Shown piece after piece: positions 1 to 9,478 of a stretch of DNA of 64,000 nucleotides (its first letter is position 1; each line of letters starts with the position of its first letter). The translations under genes and the position numbers were made by a program. Source of the stretch: Lewinellaceae bacterium (GTDB taxonomy: Bacteria; Bacteroidota; Bacteroidia; Chitinophagales; Saprospiraceae); NCBI GenBank assembly GCA_016713985.1, contig JADJOD010000034.1, forward strand, positions 6,110 to 70,109, in the 5' to 3' direction. The notes beneath the pieces are model-generated. The model did no database searches, was not told the DNA's origin, and saw only the letters and a program-made list of their open reading frames with translations.

Positions 1-85
1 GTCAGCCCGCCGGCCGTGGTGTAGCGGTAATCGATACCGCTGACGTAATCCTGGCAGTTTTGCGGAGTTTTTGCCCGGATACAAT
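1..85 (-). pseudogene. Remnant of a displaced RHS core segment
   Basis: Read on the minus strand, this stretch is nearly identical to the RHS core coding segment at about 1802-1911 (residues GQKLRKT ... YVSG.YRYTTAGG), but it lacks about 28 internal bases, so its frame is lost. It lies downstream of the intact RHS tip and its lipoprotein gene, in the same orientation, and continues past the window edge. RHS loci commonly keep such core fragments in front of older, displaced tips. That this is such an orphan tip is inference, because the tip itself is outside the window. Confidence 0.75.
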
Positions 86-104
86 ACCAAACAAGGCGGA
101 CGGA

Positions 105-665
105 TTAGTGTGATCTTAAATCGTTAACCTTAAAGACTCGTGCAAAATTAGGCTTTATCTGACATTTGTTTATTTTTACATCTATTACAAAGAAATTAAC
201 TAATATATTGGTTGTGTCAAGTACATAAGGGTAATAAAAAACAACACTATCGCCTTTCATATTTGCACAATCAACGAAATTATATAAGATTGAATAAATT
301 GATGTGCTATCATTAGGCATCAAACTAACGAATTGATTACAATTATAGCAATCGATTAGCGTAAAATGCTCTGTAGTGTCGTTTATTATAAACTGTTCTA
401 TTTTTGAGGGATTATACAAATGCGATCTCTCGCTCTTAAGACAAGGTAAGAATAAATAATTATCAGACAAATTCCTTAACCTAAGTAAAGCGAATGAGTT
501 AGAATTGTCCAATAACGAGTCTACTGAAAACGCAGGTTCGTCTGACAATAATTTAGTCTTATCATAAATCCCTGAAATGGAAATTTCAACTCCTTTCTTA
601 GATTCAGTGACATTGCATTGCACAAGCAAAAAAAGCGAAAGAATAAAGATATTTTTTATTACCAT
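105..665 (-). CDS. Lipoprotein, candidate immunity partner of the RHS tip
   Basis: The 186-residue product starts with a hydrophobic stretch ending in a lipobox-like LLVQC at about residue 17, so it is probably a lipid-anchored envelope protein. I recognise no domain in the rest, which is polar with scattered cysteines (a CYNC pair near the middle). The ATG overlaps the end of the RHS tip frame by 7 bp (ATGGTAA), which favours translational coupling. A small gene immediately after an RHS tip is normally the immunity gene, and a periplasm-facing lipoprotein would suit a toxin acting there. No sequence family supports this, so the role is inferred from position only. Confidence 0.6.
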   Translation of the reverse strand: MVIKNIFILSLFLLVQCNVTESKKGVEISISGIYDKTKLLSDEPAFSVDSLLDNSNSFALLRLRNLSDNYLFLPCLKSERSHLYNPSKIEQFIINDTTEHFTLIDCYNCNQFVSLMPNDSTSIYSILYNFVDCANMKGDSVVFYYPYVLDTTNILVNFFVIDVKINKCQIKPNFARVFKVNDLRSH

Positions 666-967
666 TTTAAATTTTTTAAATAATCGTTTATAATATTTTT
701 GTGGATTTCAATAATACTTTCGGCCGGCCTCAATTCTTTTGACCAGTCTGAAGGAACTTGATCTTCAACAAAGGGGCCGCTTTTGTTTAAATTAGGTTCG
801 GCGGTTACCGGAATCCCATAGGGGTTTTTTTCGTCAGTATGACCGTCATATGTGCCACTTTTTGCTTTCATTAATAATTGATGCAAGAATTCATGTGCCA
901 TAAAGTACCCTAAAATATATTCTGAATTCCCATCCTTTTTCTTAGCAAGGCCCTGAGCGTATTTCAA
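659..967 (-). CDS. C-terminal tail of RHS tip with HEXXH motif (separate frame)
   Basis: This 102-codon frame opens with TTG and overlaps the stop of the preceding RHS frame by 4 bp. It has no obvious N-terminal domain and carries MAHEFLHQLL, a zinc-peptidase HEXXH motif, followed by acidic and histidine residues (DGHTDE) that could provide further ligands. Adding one T to the TCTT at about 966-969 fuses it smoothly to the RHS product (STFVS then LKYAQGL). The simplest reading is that this is the end of the RHS toxin tip cut off by a one-base deletion. The alternative is a genuine small coupled gene, or a frameshift-regulated tip. Confidence 0.65.
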   Translation of the reverse strand: MKYAQGLAKKKDGNSEYILGYFMAHEFLHQLLMKAKSGTYDGHTDEKNPYGIPVTAEPNLNKSGPFVEDQVPSDWSKELRPAESIIEIHKNIINDYLKNLKW

Positions 968-3918
968 GACACAAAGGTGCTTATATAAGTATTAGTGAGA
1001 GTAGTTGAAATATCTCCAAATAAATTATGGGTAGTAACTCCGGGTGGACCTGATACCTCATTAATTCCAAGGAACAACTCTTTATCACTTTTATTTATAG
1101 ACTGCCTATTAATTGCATCCGCCCTGGATATTAGGTTAAGTCTAAATGCAATAGAAATATTATTTCTATAATAAATGTCTTGTGCGAATAACAAGGAATT
1201 TGTAATCTGCTCAGTAGTCATTGAGGATTCATTTACCATCGTTGTAGTAAAGAAAAAATTGTCTTTCTCTATCCCTTGTTGTACTTCTTCCCATTCTACG
1301 GTTTGGCCGCTTTCATCACGATATATACCTTTCTGGCCACGGTTATGAGCGTCCCAATCATATACCGGTGTTAATCCGAAAAGGTCAATAAACCGAACTC
1401 CATTATTAAAACTGAATGAATATACAGACCATGATTTGGTTTTTGAGCTCATCAAATCCACGCTCCACCACCTCCCCACACTCGCATCATACCACCTCGC
1501 CCCATAATCCATCCAATTCAGCCCAAAGTCGCCGTTTAACTCCTTGCCGTTGTACTTATACTGATTATCCAGCACTGCGTCATTCATCCACGGCCCGGCC
1601 ATATCCAGGCCGAAGGGATAAAAATGGTTTTCCTGGAGTATTTCGTTGGCGCTCGTATTCGTGACATCGACGACACCGTTCGCATTTTTATCCGTGAAGG
1701 TCAGGCGGGTATTGCCCAAGTGATCGCGGATGGAATATTCATAACGCAGGGTACCGCTGTTGTTGTATACCCGTCCTTCGGCATGATATACGGCTTCCAA
1801 TGTCAGCCCGCCGGCCGTGGTGTAGCGGTATTCGATGCCGCTGACGTAATCCTGGCGGTATTGCAATGTGCCGTTGTCGGTCACGGTTTTGCGGAGTTTT
1901 TGCCCGGATGCGGTGTAAAGCACGTCGATGGTCTTCGTGCCGCTGCTGAACGACATTTGGCTTGGCAAATTTAAAAAATTATATGACACCGACATGCCTT
2001 TGTACGGGTCGGAAGTCATATTTCCATTGGCGTCGTAGGAAAATTGTGCCGAGGCTGGCGCACCGGTCGTGTTGTGCCATCCGTATTGTTTGGTAGTGAT
2101 GGGGGCACTGTCGCTTATCTTTTTGAGGGTGTTGGTACTGGCGTTGTAAGCATACGACAGGTTGTCAATCTGGCTGACGGTGAAGCAGGCGCCGAACGGC
2201 GTCCGGCCGTAGCGGTCGAGGGTCAGGATATTGCCGCGCGCATCGTAAGTCAGGTTTTCTCGGTAAGCGTTGGAGGTGTTGGGCGTACCTGCGTCGGTGA
2301 TGTCGGCATAAGTGGAATTCTGTAAACGGTCGAGGTAGTCATACGTCAGGCTGTAACTCTGTCGCTCGCGCCCGCGTATGCGCCAGACGAGTTGGCTGAT
2401 GTTGCCGTTTTTTTGTGCCGTGCCGCTGAGACCGCTTTGCAACACATCGTATTTCAGGCCGAGGTAAAACAGGTCGTTGTTGTCAGGGGTGGAAGATGCC
2501 GCGCCCGGGTTGGGCGCCGTGCAACTCGCCAAAGTGACATTGGCACCGCCGAGGGTAGCATTGTTGATGGTTTGCAGCCATCCCTGGTCGTTGTACGTGT
2601 AGTCGAGGCTTTGCAGGTAACTGTTGGTCGCCGTTTTGCCGAGATTTTTTTCAATCAATTGATTTTTCCAGTCGTAATTGAGGTCGCTGATCGTGGTGGT
2701 TGCGCCGTTATCCAACTGGTGGGTATTGCTTTTCAAACGCCCCCACGCATCGAAGGTATGCGTCTGGACAACGGTGTGAGAGACCGTAGTGCTTTGTTTG
2801 CTGACGCGGGTGTCGATCAGCACATGATCGGCAAAATCATACACGTAGCCCATCGCTTCGGCGTTCAAATCGGCCGGCACGAGGTAGTTATTGCCTGTTG
2901 AACCGCTCACACGTCCGTAAATATCATAAGTATAGTTGGTTTCCAGCCACGTATTGCCAGCGTCGAAAACGCGGACACGCGCTTTTTTCAGTTTGCCTTT
3001 TTCTATGGCAAGGGTACCGTCATAGGTGTTTTCGGTATACAGGTCAGTCGGGTCGAGTGTAGGCAGGATGGGGTTGGGTATTGTTCCTGAAAACAGGCCC
3101 GTTTTGAAAGGCCGCCCGTAGTCGTCGTAACGTATGCTGCGCCATTTGCTCTGCGCCAGCAGGTTTCCGTCCTGTTCGAGGGCGAGTTGGTCACGGGTGT
3201 TGTATTTCATGGTCACAACAGCCGCATCGGGCACTTTTTTAGTGAGCATGTTGTCGGCGCCGTCGTAAGTATAAGAGAAGGTCAGTCCGGTGCTGTTGTA
3301 TGCCGCACCCGGCGGGATGACGAGTTTCAGCCGGTCTTTGTCGTCGTATTGGCTGTAGGTTTCGGCAACCTGGCTTCCGGCGTTGTCCGCGCGTTTTACC
3401 AGGATCGCGCGACCTTTTTTGTCTTTGTAAGTAATGATCTTGTTGCCGGTGCCCGCTCCGCCGGTTCCGGGTTCGGTGATAGTGGTTTTCAACAAGCTGC
3501 CCGCAGCATAGTATGTATTGGCAGCGTGGTCGAGTTTGACTTCATTGGCAATATTGGTTCCATAGGCGGTTGTAGTGGCATACCAGGAAGGAGGCGTAAC
3601 GCTTGTTGCGCGGCTGAGCGGCGAACTTTCATATTGACTGAGGCCGAATGGCGTCCCGGAGGGAATCGTCGGGGTAAAAGCGCCGGATGTAGTGGCGGCT
3701 TCAAATGGGTTGTAGGATTTAATTTGCCGCCCCCATTTGTCATACTCCACCGCCGTCACCACGTCTTTCGACGCCGGGGATTGTTGTTTGCCGACCGTTT
3801 GCATCGGGCGGCCCAGCCCATCTAAGTATTGGTAGGTTTCCTGGATATTGAGCGAACTGCCACCGACAGGTGTGAAAGTATTTTTGGCATAGACATAATT
3901 GTCCGGAAATGTGGGCAA
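964..3918 (-). CDS. RHS repeat protein, C-terminal core and tip (frame 2)
   Basis: This 984-residue frame is the C-terminal half of the RHS protein. It has YD-type repeats (for example YDDYGRPF, YDYLDRLQ) and the RHS-associated core near residues 720-850 (IRDHLGNTRLTF, NHFYPFGLDM, YKYNGKELN, DYGARWYDASVGRW). A variable tip follows SVYSFSFNNGVRFIDLFGL. The first ~50 codons of this frame lie upstream of the ATG, up to about 4199, and still encode YD repeats (YDYDKLSRL), so the gene does not start at 3918. The tip is not a family I can name. It continues into the HEXXH-bearing frame downstream after a likely one-base deletion near 966. RHS proteins form a shell around the toxic tip and deliver it by contact or secretion. 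Confidence 0.85.
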   Translation of the reverse strand: MPTFPDNYVYAKNTFTPVGGSSLNIQETYQYLDGLGRPMQTVGKQQSPASKDVVTAVEYDKWGRQIKSYNPFEAATTSGAFTPTIPSGTPFGLSQYESSPLSRATSVTPPSWYATTTAYGTNIANEVKLDHAANTYYAAGSLLKTTITEPGTGGAGTGNKIITYKDKKGRAILVKRADNAGSQVAETYSQYDDKDRLKLVIPPGAAYNSTGLTFSYTYDGADNMLTKKVPDAAVVTMKYNTRDQLALEQDGNLLAQSKWRSIRYDDYGRPFKTGLFSGTIPNPILPTLDPTDLYTENTYDGTLAIEKGKLKKARVRVFDAGNTWLETNYTYDIYGRVSGSTGNNYLVPADLNAEAMGYVYDFADHVLIDTRVSKQSTTVSHTVVQTHTFDAWGRLKSNTHQLDNGATTTISDLNYDWKNQLIEKNLGKTATNSYLQSLDYTYNDQGWLQTINNATLGGANVTLASCTAPNPGAASSTPDNNDLFYLGLKYDVLQSGLSGTAQKNGNISQLVWRIRGRERQSYSLTYDYLDRLQNSTYADITDAGTPNTSNAYRENLTYDARGNILTLDRYGRTPFGACFTVSQIDNLSYAYNASTNTLKKISDSAPITTKQYGWHNTTGAPASAQFSYDANGNMTSDPYKGMSVSYNFLNLPSQMSFSSGTKTIDVLYTASGQKLRKTVTDNGTLQYRQDYVSGIEYRYTTAGGLTLEAVYHAEGRVYNNSGTLRYEYSIRDHLGNTRLTFTDKNANGVVDVTNTSANEILQENHFYPFGLDMAGPWMNDAVLDNQYKYNGKELNGDFGLNWMDYGARWYDASVGRWWSVDLMSSKTKSWSVYSFSFNNGVRFIDLFGLTPVYDWDAHNRGQKGIYRDESGQTVEWEEVQQGIEKDNFFFTTTMVNESSMTTEQITNSLLFAQDIYYRNNISIAFRLNLISRADAINRQSINKSDKELFLGINEVSGPPGVTTHNLFGDISTTLTNTYISTFVS

Positions 3919-4001
3919 ATGTTTGTATTGATAGGCATATTCGGTCGTGACGTTCGCAGTAGTTTTGGTGCCGGCAGTAGTGGGGCGCGCCCAGGCTTTG
4001 C

Positions 4002-6971
4002 TCAGGCGGCTGAGTTTATCGTAGTCGTACCAACTTTCCTGCCCGTCGATGGCTTTTGTTTTTTGGAGTAGGCGGGTACCGGTATTCCAGGTATATTCAG
4101 TAATAAAACCTTGATAAGTGCGCTTTTTGAGTCTTCCGCCCGTATCCCATTCGTAGGTTTCGGAAGGCCAGTTGTTTTTTGCCAGGTTTGAGGATAACCC
4201 TTTCCCGGTGAAGCGCTTCCGTAGTAATTGACGATCTCATCCTGCAAATCATACACAGCCCCGGCAACCACGTTTCCGTTTGCGTCAAACGTGGCCTCAT
4301 AACGGTAAAACTGCCAGGGGTAAGGATTTGCATTTGAACTGCCCGCCGTCAGGCGGGCGCCGGTGGTTTTATCGAACAGCGCGTAGTCTGCCCTGCTGCC
4401 GTCCACCTGAACATTGTTGACCTTTATGATAGTCTCCAGAGGAGAACCGATGATGTTTCGTTTTTTAAGCGTATCGGCTACGAAACCGGTCAGATTCCAG
4501 GGATATTTGTATTCAGTTTTGTGCGTTTTGCCGTCGCTGTTGCTATAAGATGCATCTATGGGTGGGGCGTAAGTGCCGGTGGACTCGTAGTTATAGGTAT
4601 TGGTGGTAGTCACCCCGTCAACCGTTGTTGTCACCGTGCCCGGGCGCACATGGCGCGTACGCATGGGGTAAGGGTTGGAAAATATATAAACCGGGTCGTT
4701 GCCGGGGCAGCCGGTGGATACGCTGAATGCTTTTACCTTGTTGTTCGTCCCGCCGTTCGGAAGCACGTAACTATCGTTGTAAAGGCTGGAGGAAGAAGTA
4801 GCCACGACACTCCCCCCGGCGTCGAGTGTGTTGCCGGTCGTTTCGAAACCATTTTGCAGGCGGGCCGGCTCCGGTATCACCGGGAACGAACTTCCATAAC
4901 CCGACATCGGTTCGATGTAAAAAGTATGTTTCGTTTTCCCGTTCCCGTTGAACAATTCGGTAACAAGGCTATACCCGATATGATAGTTTTCAAAACCACT
5001 CATTGGCGTTATAGCACCATCCCGAAAACATGCCATTTGAAGCCCCCCGGAAGCAAGTGCATAACCGTAAACCGGGGTATAAAAAAGCACGCCGGTAGAA
5101 TTTGCAGGGTTAATATCGCTGCGATATTCGTAGGTCTTTATTATATCGTTGGCAGTGTTTACCCCATTGCTGCTTGTGATTTGTTTAATACGCAAACCGC
5201 CCACTTTTTTATTTATGGTTTGTGTAATTTGGGCGTATTTGTAAATCTGAAAATTGCCTTTCCCGTTCGTACCGGTCACTTTAAAGCGATAGGAGATATT
5301 GGGTTGCAGATTGACCAGGTTGATTAAAAGCCCTCCAATGGTATCCTCGCAAGTAGAACCGTAGATATTTAATACCGTGGAAGTGCTGATGGGTATGTTT
5401 CCCGGCATTTGATAAATTTCCAGTTGGGTCTGAATCGGGAATTGTGGGCTGCATGTCCCGCCATAACATACAGGATTGATGAGTGAGAACTTGTAGCTCG
5501 CGCCGGATAACTCGGCGGCGGTAAATGAACGGGTCGATTCGCTGAATTGGGTACCACAACACACGTGGGGGTAAGTACAATTGCTCACCTGCAACATATA
5601 ATCGTTGTAGTTGGAAGTTTCCGTCGTTGGGTAATCGTTCGCTTCATAGACAAACTGGCTGTTTCCTCCAGTCGGATAGTCGATTTTAGTGAGGGAGCCT
5701 TCCAGCATGGCAGTTTCGTTGGAGTTGCGATCCGACGAACCGTATGTAAACGTAGTGCCTCCTGAAATCACGGTTGTTGAAGGAGTATTGATCGTTTTAC
5801 TGTCATTGGAAGAGGCGCCATTGCTGAATCCCCAATGATCTACCATGTGCGAAAGTCGCCAAGGAAGCGTGGCTGTAGAGTAGGTAAATTTAAAGGGCTC
5901 TTTCGACGTCGTTCCATCGCAACTGATCTCCAATAATTCTTTTAATCTCAACCGTTTACCTTCGGGAATAGTATTGTGGGATGCATCGGTGAAATAATCG
6001 TAAGTGAACCGGAATTCCGTGCAATACGAACTTGTTTGTTCCACTTTGATTTTATCCAGTGCCGAAGGCAAAGGCGTGGTTAAGGGCGGATATGCTTCCA
6101 TATCCTGTCTGCCCACACTGGTTGGCACAAAGGTCACGGTTGTTACGCCTGCCGTAATGGAACTGAGGCGTTTGCCTTGCACCATGACCCGATTATAGAA
6201 ATGCGCGGGGTCTATCGAATTAGCGGAACAGTTCCAGCTTAGTGTATTTGACCCTCCGGGCAAGCAAAAGATAAATTTATATTCGCAGGAAGAAGGCGTT
6301 TTAAAACTGTAATTTTCGTTGGTATAGTTCAGGGTGATGGAATAAAAACCGTCCTGTGATTCTATCCGCCGCAAGTACCAGGAACTGGTAGCCAGCATTG
6401 CCGGGTCATCGACCGTCGATAGTTCGCGGGCGGTGTTTGTCGTTCCGTCACCGGGAGAGCTGCCGAAATAATACTTTGTTCCATCGGGTGTCACAATCCT
6501 GAATGAGCCAAAGAGTTCGGTGCCTGCCGGACTAATGGTTATTTTTAGGTCCTGTTTCGGTACCAGGTGGATCGTTTTGTCCTTGTTGATAAAAAACTTC
6601 CCGGCATAGCCGCCCACGTTAAAACTGAAAATATCCGGTTCTCCGTCATAGGTTGTTCCATACTGAGCCACCTGTGTGCCGGTCATTGGCCAGGGCACCG
6701 GGGTCGTGCTGGCATAGTAACCATTCGTACCTTCGTCTTTCACGCCTTGTATGGTCCGACTGATTACACCTCCGGCATTCAGGCTCCAACCGAGGCCTAC
6801 CCAAGAGGCCGGTTCGGACAGTTTTACTCCTGCCGCGTGATAACCCAGAGAAATATCCATTGACAAAGGCCCTTCCTGTACTGTCGTGATCGGCACCCCG
6901 ATGTTGGGCACTCCGGTATGCAGGCTAGATGCCGTGAATATCGGGAGAAGTAAGGTTTTGAAGAATCGCAT
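4002..6971 (-). CDS. RHS repeat protein, N-terminal half (frame 1)
   Basis: This 989-residue frame is the N-terminal half of a Bacteroidota RHS/SpvB-like protein. A short hydrophobic leader is followed by HTGVPNIGVPI and SWVGLGWSLNAGGVISR, the typical opening of this family, then a long beta-rich shell region. Real coding ends near 4200. Beyond GSASPGKG the frame reads nonsense, while the -1 frame continues with good RHS sequence (YEWDTGGRLKKR). Adding one G to the GGG run (forward CCC at 4198-4200) joins both halves into one gene, complement(659..6971), of about 2,100 residues. It starts 69 bp after the pappalysin-like gene on the same strand, so the two may be co-transcribed. Confidence 0.85.
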   Translation of the reverse strand: MRFFKTLLLPIFTASSLHTGVPNIGVPITTVQEGPLSMDISLGYHAAGVKLSEPASWVGLGWSLNAGGVISRTIQGVKDEGTNGYYASTTPVPWPMTGTQVAQYGTTYDGEPDIFSFNVGGYAGKFFINKDKTIHLVPKQDLKITISPAGTELFGSFRIVTPDGTKYYFGSSPGDGTTNTARELSTVDDPAMLATSSWYLRRIESQDGFYSITLNYTNENYSFKTPSSCEYKFIFCLPGGSNTLSWNCSANSIDPAHFYNRVMVQGKRLSSITAGVTTVTFVPTSVGRQDMEAYPPLTTPLPSALDKIKVEQTSSYCTEFRFTYDYFTDASHNTIPEGKRLRLKELLEISCDGTTSKEPFKFTYSTATLPWRLSHMVDHWGFSNGASSNDSKTINTPSTTVISGGTTFTYGSSDRNSNETAMLEGSLTKIDYPTGGNSQFVYEANDYPTTETSNYNDYMLQVSNCTYPHVCCGTQFSESTRSFTAAELSGASYKFSLINPVCYGGTCSPQFPIQTQLEIYQMPGNIPISTSTVLNIYGSTCEDTIGGLLINLVNLQPNISYRFKVTGTNGKGNFQIYKYAQITQTINKKVGGLRIKQITSSNGVNTANDIIKTYEYRSDINPANSTGVLFYTPVYGYALASGGLQMACFRDGAITPMSGFENYHIGYSLVTELFNGNGKTKHTFYIEPMSGYGSSFPVIPEPARLQNGFETTGNTLDAGGSVVATSSSSLYNDSYVLPNGGTNNKVKAFSVSTGCPGNDPVYIFSNPYPMRTRHVRPGTVTTTVDGVTTTNTYNYESTGTYAPPIDASYSNSDGKTHKTEYKYPWNLTGFVADTLKKRNIIGSPLETIIKVNNVQVDGSRADYALFDKTTGARLTAGSSNANPYPWQFYRYEATFDANGNVVAGAVYDLQDEIVNYYGSASPGKGYPQTWQKTTGLPKPTNGIRAEDSKSALIKVLLLNIPGIPVPAYSKKQKPSTGRKVGTTTINSAA

Positions 6972-7040
6972 ATCGATCAGGGAGTTGTAAACGGCAAAAA
7001 GGAAGGGGAAAGAAATGAAGTCAAGGGCGGAGAATTATCC

Positions 7041-8378
7041 TCAATCGACAATCAAAACCTGGGAAAGCGGTTTGGAACTTGTATTAAGTACAACGAGGTA
7101 CACACCGCGAGGCCAGTTCGAGCAGTCCACAGAAAAAGCGTTTGCACCTTTGGCAAACTGGTGCCTGGAATTATATATCTCCGTTCCGGTAGACGTCGTA
7201 ATCCGAATCGATCCGGCTTGCTCCACCGGCGCGTAAAGAGAAACGGCTACACGGGTTTTGGCAGGGTTGGGAACCACGCTGAATGCCGTGACACCCGTCT
7301 CACCCTCCATGTTTCGGTCATCCGTTCCCGGCGCCTGCAACATGACACCGGTAAAGGGTGCGTTGCTGCACGCAATGCCGATCGATTCCCACTTGGAAAG
7401 ATTGGAACGCCACCCGTTTTCTGCTAAAATAGCCTGCATTCTTTTGACCTGCCCTTTGGTGAACATGTACATACAGGAATCGTCCATGTCATCCATAAAA
7501 TTCATGATCATTTCCATCGGTTGGCCATCGCAGGTGCTGATATGCCGGAAATGATCGCCTCCCATATTCGGTGCATTATGCACCGGCGTATCGGATACGT
7601 TGTCATCCTGGCAACGATTGGAATAACTCCACAAATCATACAAATTCAGGTAGTTGCCGATTAAATGGGTCAATGTTTTGCCTTTGTTAAACGGGGCCTG
7701 TGAGGAGCCTCCGCAACCGAAAAACCGATAATCGATCACGATGCCATCCGTTTGTAAGGGGCCTCCCGGCATTTGCGCATAGCCGCTTACCGAGTCGGCC
7801 AGTTGGCACACCCAGATGTTCAAAAATTTATCGGCATCCCACGCAGGCAAACCGCCTTCGCCCTGCCTTTTTACGCTATCGTCCCAGGTCCAGATTTTAC
7901 CCAAACTATTGGCAAAATCTACCCCGGTGGAGGTGTTCCCCTGCGGGTCCGTTTGGGCCACACAAAACGAGATGCCGGTATTTTCCGCAGCGCGCGAAAA
8001 CATATCAAGTCGACCGGCCAGTGTGATGGAGTCGTAAAAACTTTCCGCCAGGTCGGCGGCAGAGCCTTTGGCAAATGTTTGTCCGCTGAAATCTTCGTTT
8101 AAAGAGGACAACTGGCAATTCAATTGATCTGCTGTGACCTGGATGGAGGCAGGCAACACGAAATGGAAAACAAGCGGGATGGTATACGAACGCTCGGTAC
8201 CGTAATACAGGAAATCCTGGGTTTGTTGCTCGATGGCAACCCTGTTGTTCCAATACCCGGCATACTCCTGCCCGATTCGTTCATTAACGCCGCTTGTACC
8301 GACAAAGCGCAGGAGGGATTGGGTGTAAACGGGAGATAAAAAAAGGGAAAGGAATACTGTATTAAGAAAGGTTTTCAT
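7041..8378 (-). CDS. Pappalysin-like (M43) secreted protein with a degenerate zinc site
   Basis: The 445-residue product has a signal peptide (residues 1-20), an M43/pappalysin-like domain and a T9SS type A sorting domain (about 365-445, starting VVPNPAKTRV). In active family members the zinc site reads HEIGHYLGLYH. Here, at residues 238-248, it reads HLIGNYLNLYD, so the catalytic Glu and two of three His ligands are missing. The downstream region remains family-like (CQDDNVSDTP; met-turn area MNFMDDMDDSCMYMFT). It is therefore probably an inactive pseudoprotease, exported to the surface. It precedes the RHS gene by 69 bp on the same strand. Confidence 0.88.
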   Translation of the reverse strand: MKTFLNTVFLSLFLSPVYTQSLLRFVGTSGVNERIGQEYAGYWNNRVAIEQQTQDFLYYGTERSYTIPLVFHFVLPASIQVTADQLNCQLSSLNEDFSGQTFAKGSAADLAESFYDSITLAGRLDMFSRAAENTGISFCVAQTDPQGNTSTGVDFANSLGKIWTWDDSVKRQGEGGLPAWDADKFLNIWVCQLADSVSGYAQMPGGPLQTDGIVIDYRFFGCGGSSQAPFNKGKTLTHLIGNYLNLYDLWSYSNRCQDDNVSDTPVHNAPNMGGDHFRHISTCDGQPMEMIMNFMDDMDDSCMYMFTKGQVKRMQAILAENGWRSNLSKWESIGIACSNAPFTGVMLQAPGTDDRNMEGETGVTAFSVVPNPAKTRVAVSLYAPVEQAGSIRITTSTGTEIYNSRHQFAKGANAFSVDCSNWPRGVYLVVLNTSSKPLSQVLIVD

Positions 8379-8529
8379 TACAGGTGGTTTAGATTTTAAT
8401 GAGCATATCTGATTACATATAAATACCTTGTGTAGTTGATACCCTTATCAATTACACCCAAGTGTCATTACCTTCGGCAACACACTTTTTATGCTACAAA
8501 ACTATACGGGCCGGAATTAACTTTTCGCG

Positions 8530-8748
8530 TCATTTCGCATCAAATCGCATCATTTCGCGCCATCCAAGCCTTTCATAAATTTCTAATTGCATTTCAGGGA
8601 ATATCAAACCCCTCGGAACGGCCATTCCGATGTTTCGCAGACGGCGCTGCAACGTACTGATGCCGATTCCCATCGCTTCCGCGATTTCTTTTTTGCTTTT
8701 GGCTTTTTTCTCCTGGGGTCGGTCGTTGGAATGATACGTTTTTTTCAT
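8530..8748 (-). CDS. Small helix-turn-helix protein
   Basis: The 72-residue product from the MKKTYH start has a lysine-rich N-terminus (EKKAKSKKEIAEAMG) followed by ISTLQRRLRNIGM, which fits a helix-turn-helix recognition unit, and a short tail ending in YERLGW. An upstream in-frame extension to 8835 is possible but looks non-coding. It is probably a small DNA-binding regulator of unknown target. It stands alone between the pappalysin-like gene and a non-coding stretch. Confidence 0.55.
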   Translation of the reverse strand: MKKTYHSNDRPQEKKAKSKKEIAEAMGIGISTLQRRLRNIGMAVPRGLIFPEMQLEIYERLGWREMMRFDAK

Positions 8749-9155
8749 GAACGTGTGTAATCGGGTTAAGCACTGATGGTGGCATAAATGTCGCATTCGG
8801 AAAGAAATGAGGCATTTCTTCCCGATGCGGAGCACGCGGATTATTTTAATAGACTTATTATGCTTCTGGCTAAATGGACAGTAAGGGAAGGATAAATCCG
8901 GGAGGCCCGGAAAAGCACTGTCATGTGATCTCGTCTTGCGACAAGCGAATCGTCGGGATTAGTTAAATGGGGAGATATCTGCGAATGCACAATGGCGGCA
9001 ATTTTTCATAGGTCTGTAGGTTAAAATCGTTATAAAATATAGCGGATAAATTTTGGACGTACGAAAATAATATCCCGGCGTCGATTGCAGAGAATAATTT
9101 GGTTCCTATTTTCTCATTTGGCGCAAACCTTAACATAGAACCCTAAAACAACTCA
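8749..9155. other. Non-coding stretch
   Basis: About 400 bp between the small HTH gene and the immunity-like gene. I see no convincing open frame, RNA gene or repeat in it. Confidence 0.5.
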
Positions 9156-9477
9156 TTAAGAGGCCATTACTATCTCATCATTTTTAACTTTAATCGGGTT
9201 CGTATCCGTCTGCACAATATGCACATCCAGCATGTACTTCCCGAACATCAGGTGAAACAGCCAGACATTGGAAACCTCGTCAATCGGCTGCGGCGGCAAT
9301 TCGTCAATGTCCAAATCAAAGGCTTTGGAGAATGCCGCCACATCCAGGTGCTGGACGTACCCACCGGAAGCCACATCTTCTTTCCACAAAAAACAGGCCG
9401 TCCGCAAGTCAGCAGCCGCCTTTTTGGCAGATATAAGTCCCTCCACGGTAATCTGTTGTAAAAGTAAAAGTGTGCAT
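9156..9477 (-). CDS. Immunity-like protein (one-base frameshift)
   Basis: Reconstructed from two frames. It starts at ATG 9477 (MHTFTFTTDYRGGTYI) and, after removal of one A from the A5 run (forward T5 at 9421-9425), continues as AAADLRTACFLWKEDV ... IVMAS, giving about 106 residues. Without the correction, only a GTG-started frame (9156..9446) is open. The ATG lies one base after the stop of the toxin-like gene, a spacing typical of translationally coupled toxin/immunity pairs. The opening beta-strand with GGTYI is a pattern I associate with small immunity proteins in this phylum, but I cannot name the family. The role is inferred from position. Confidence 0.5.
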
Positions 9478-9478
9478 A

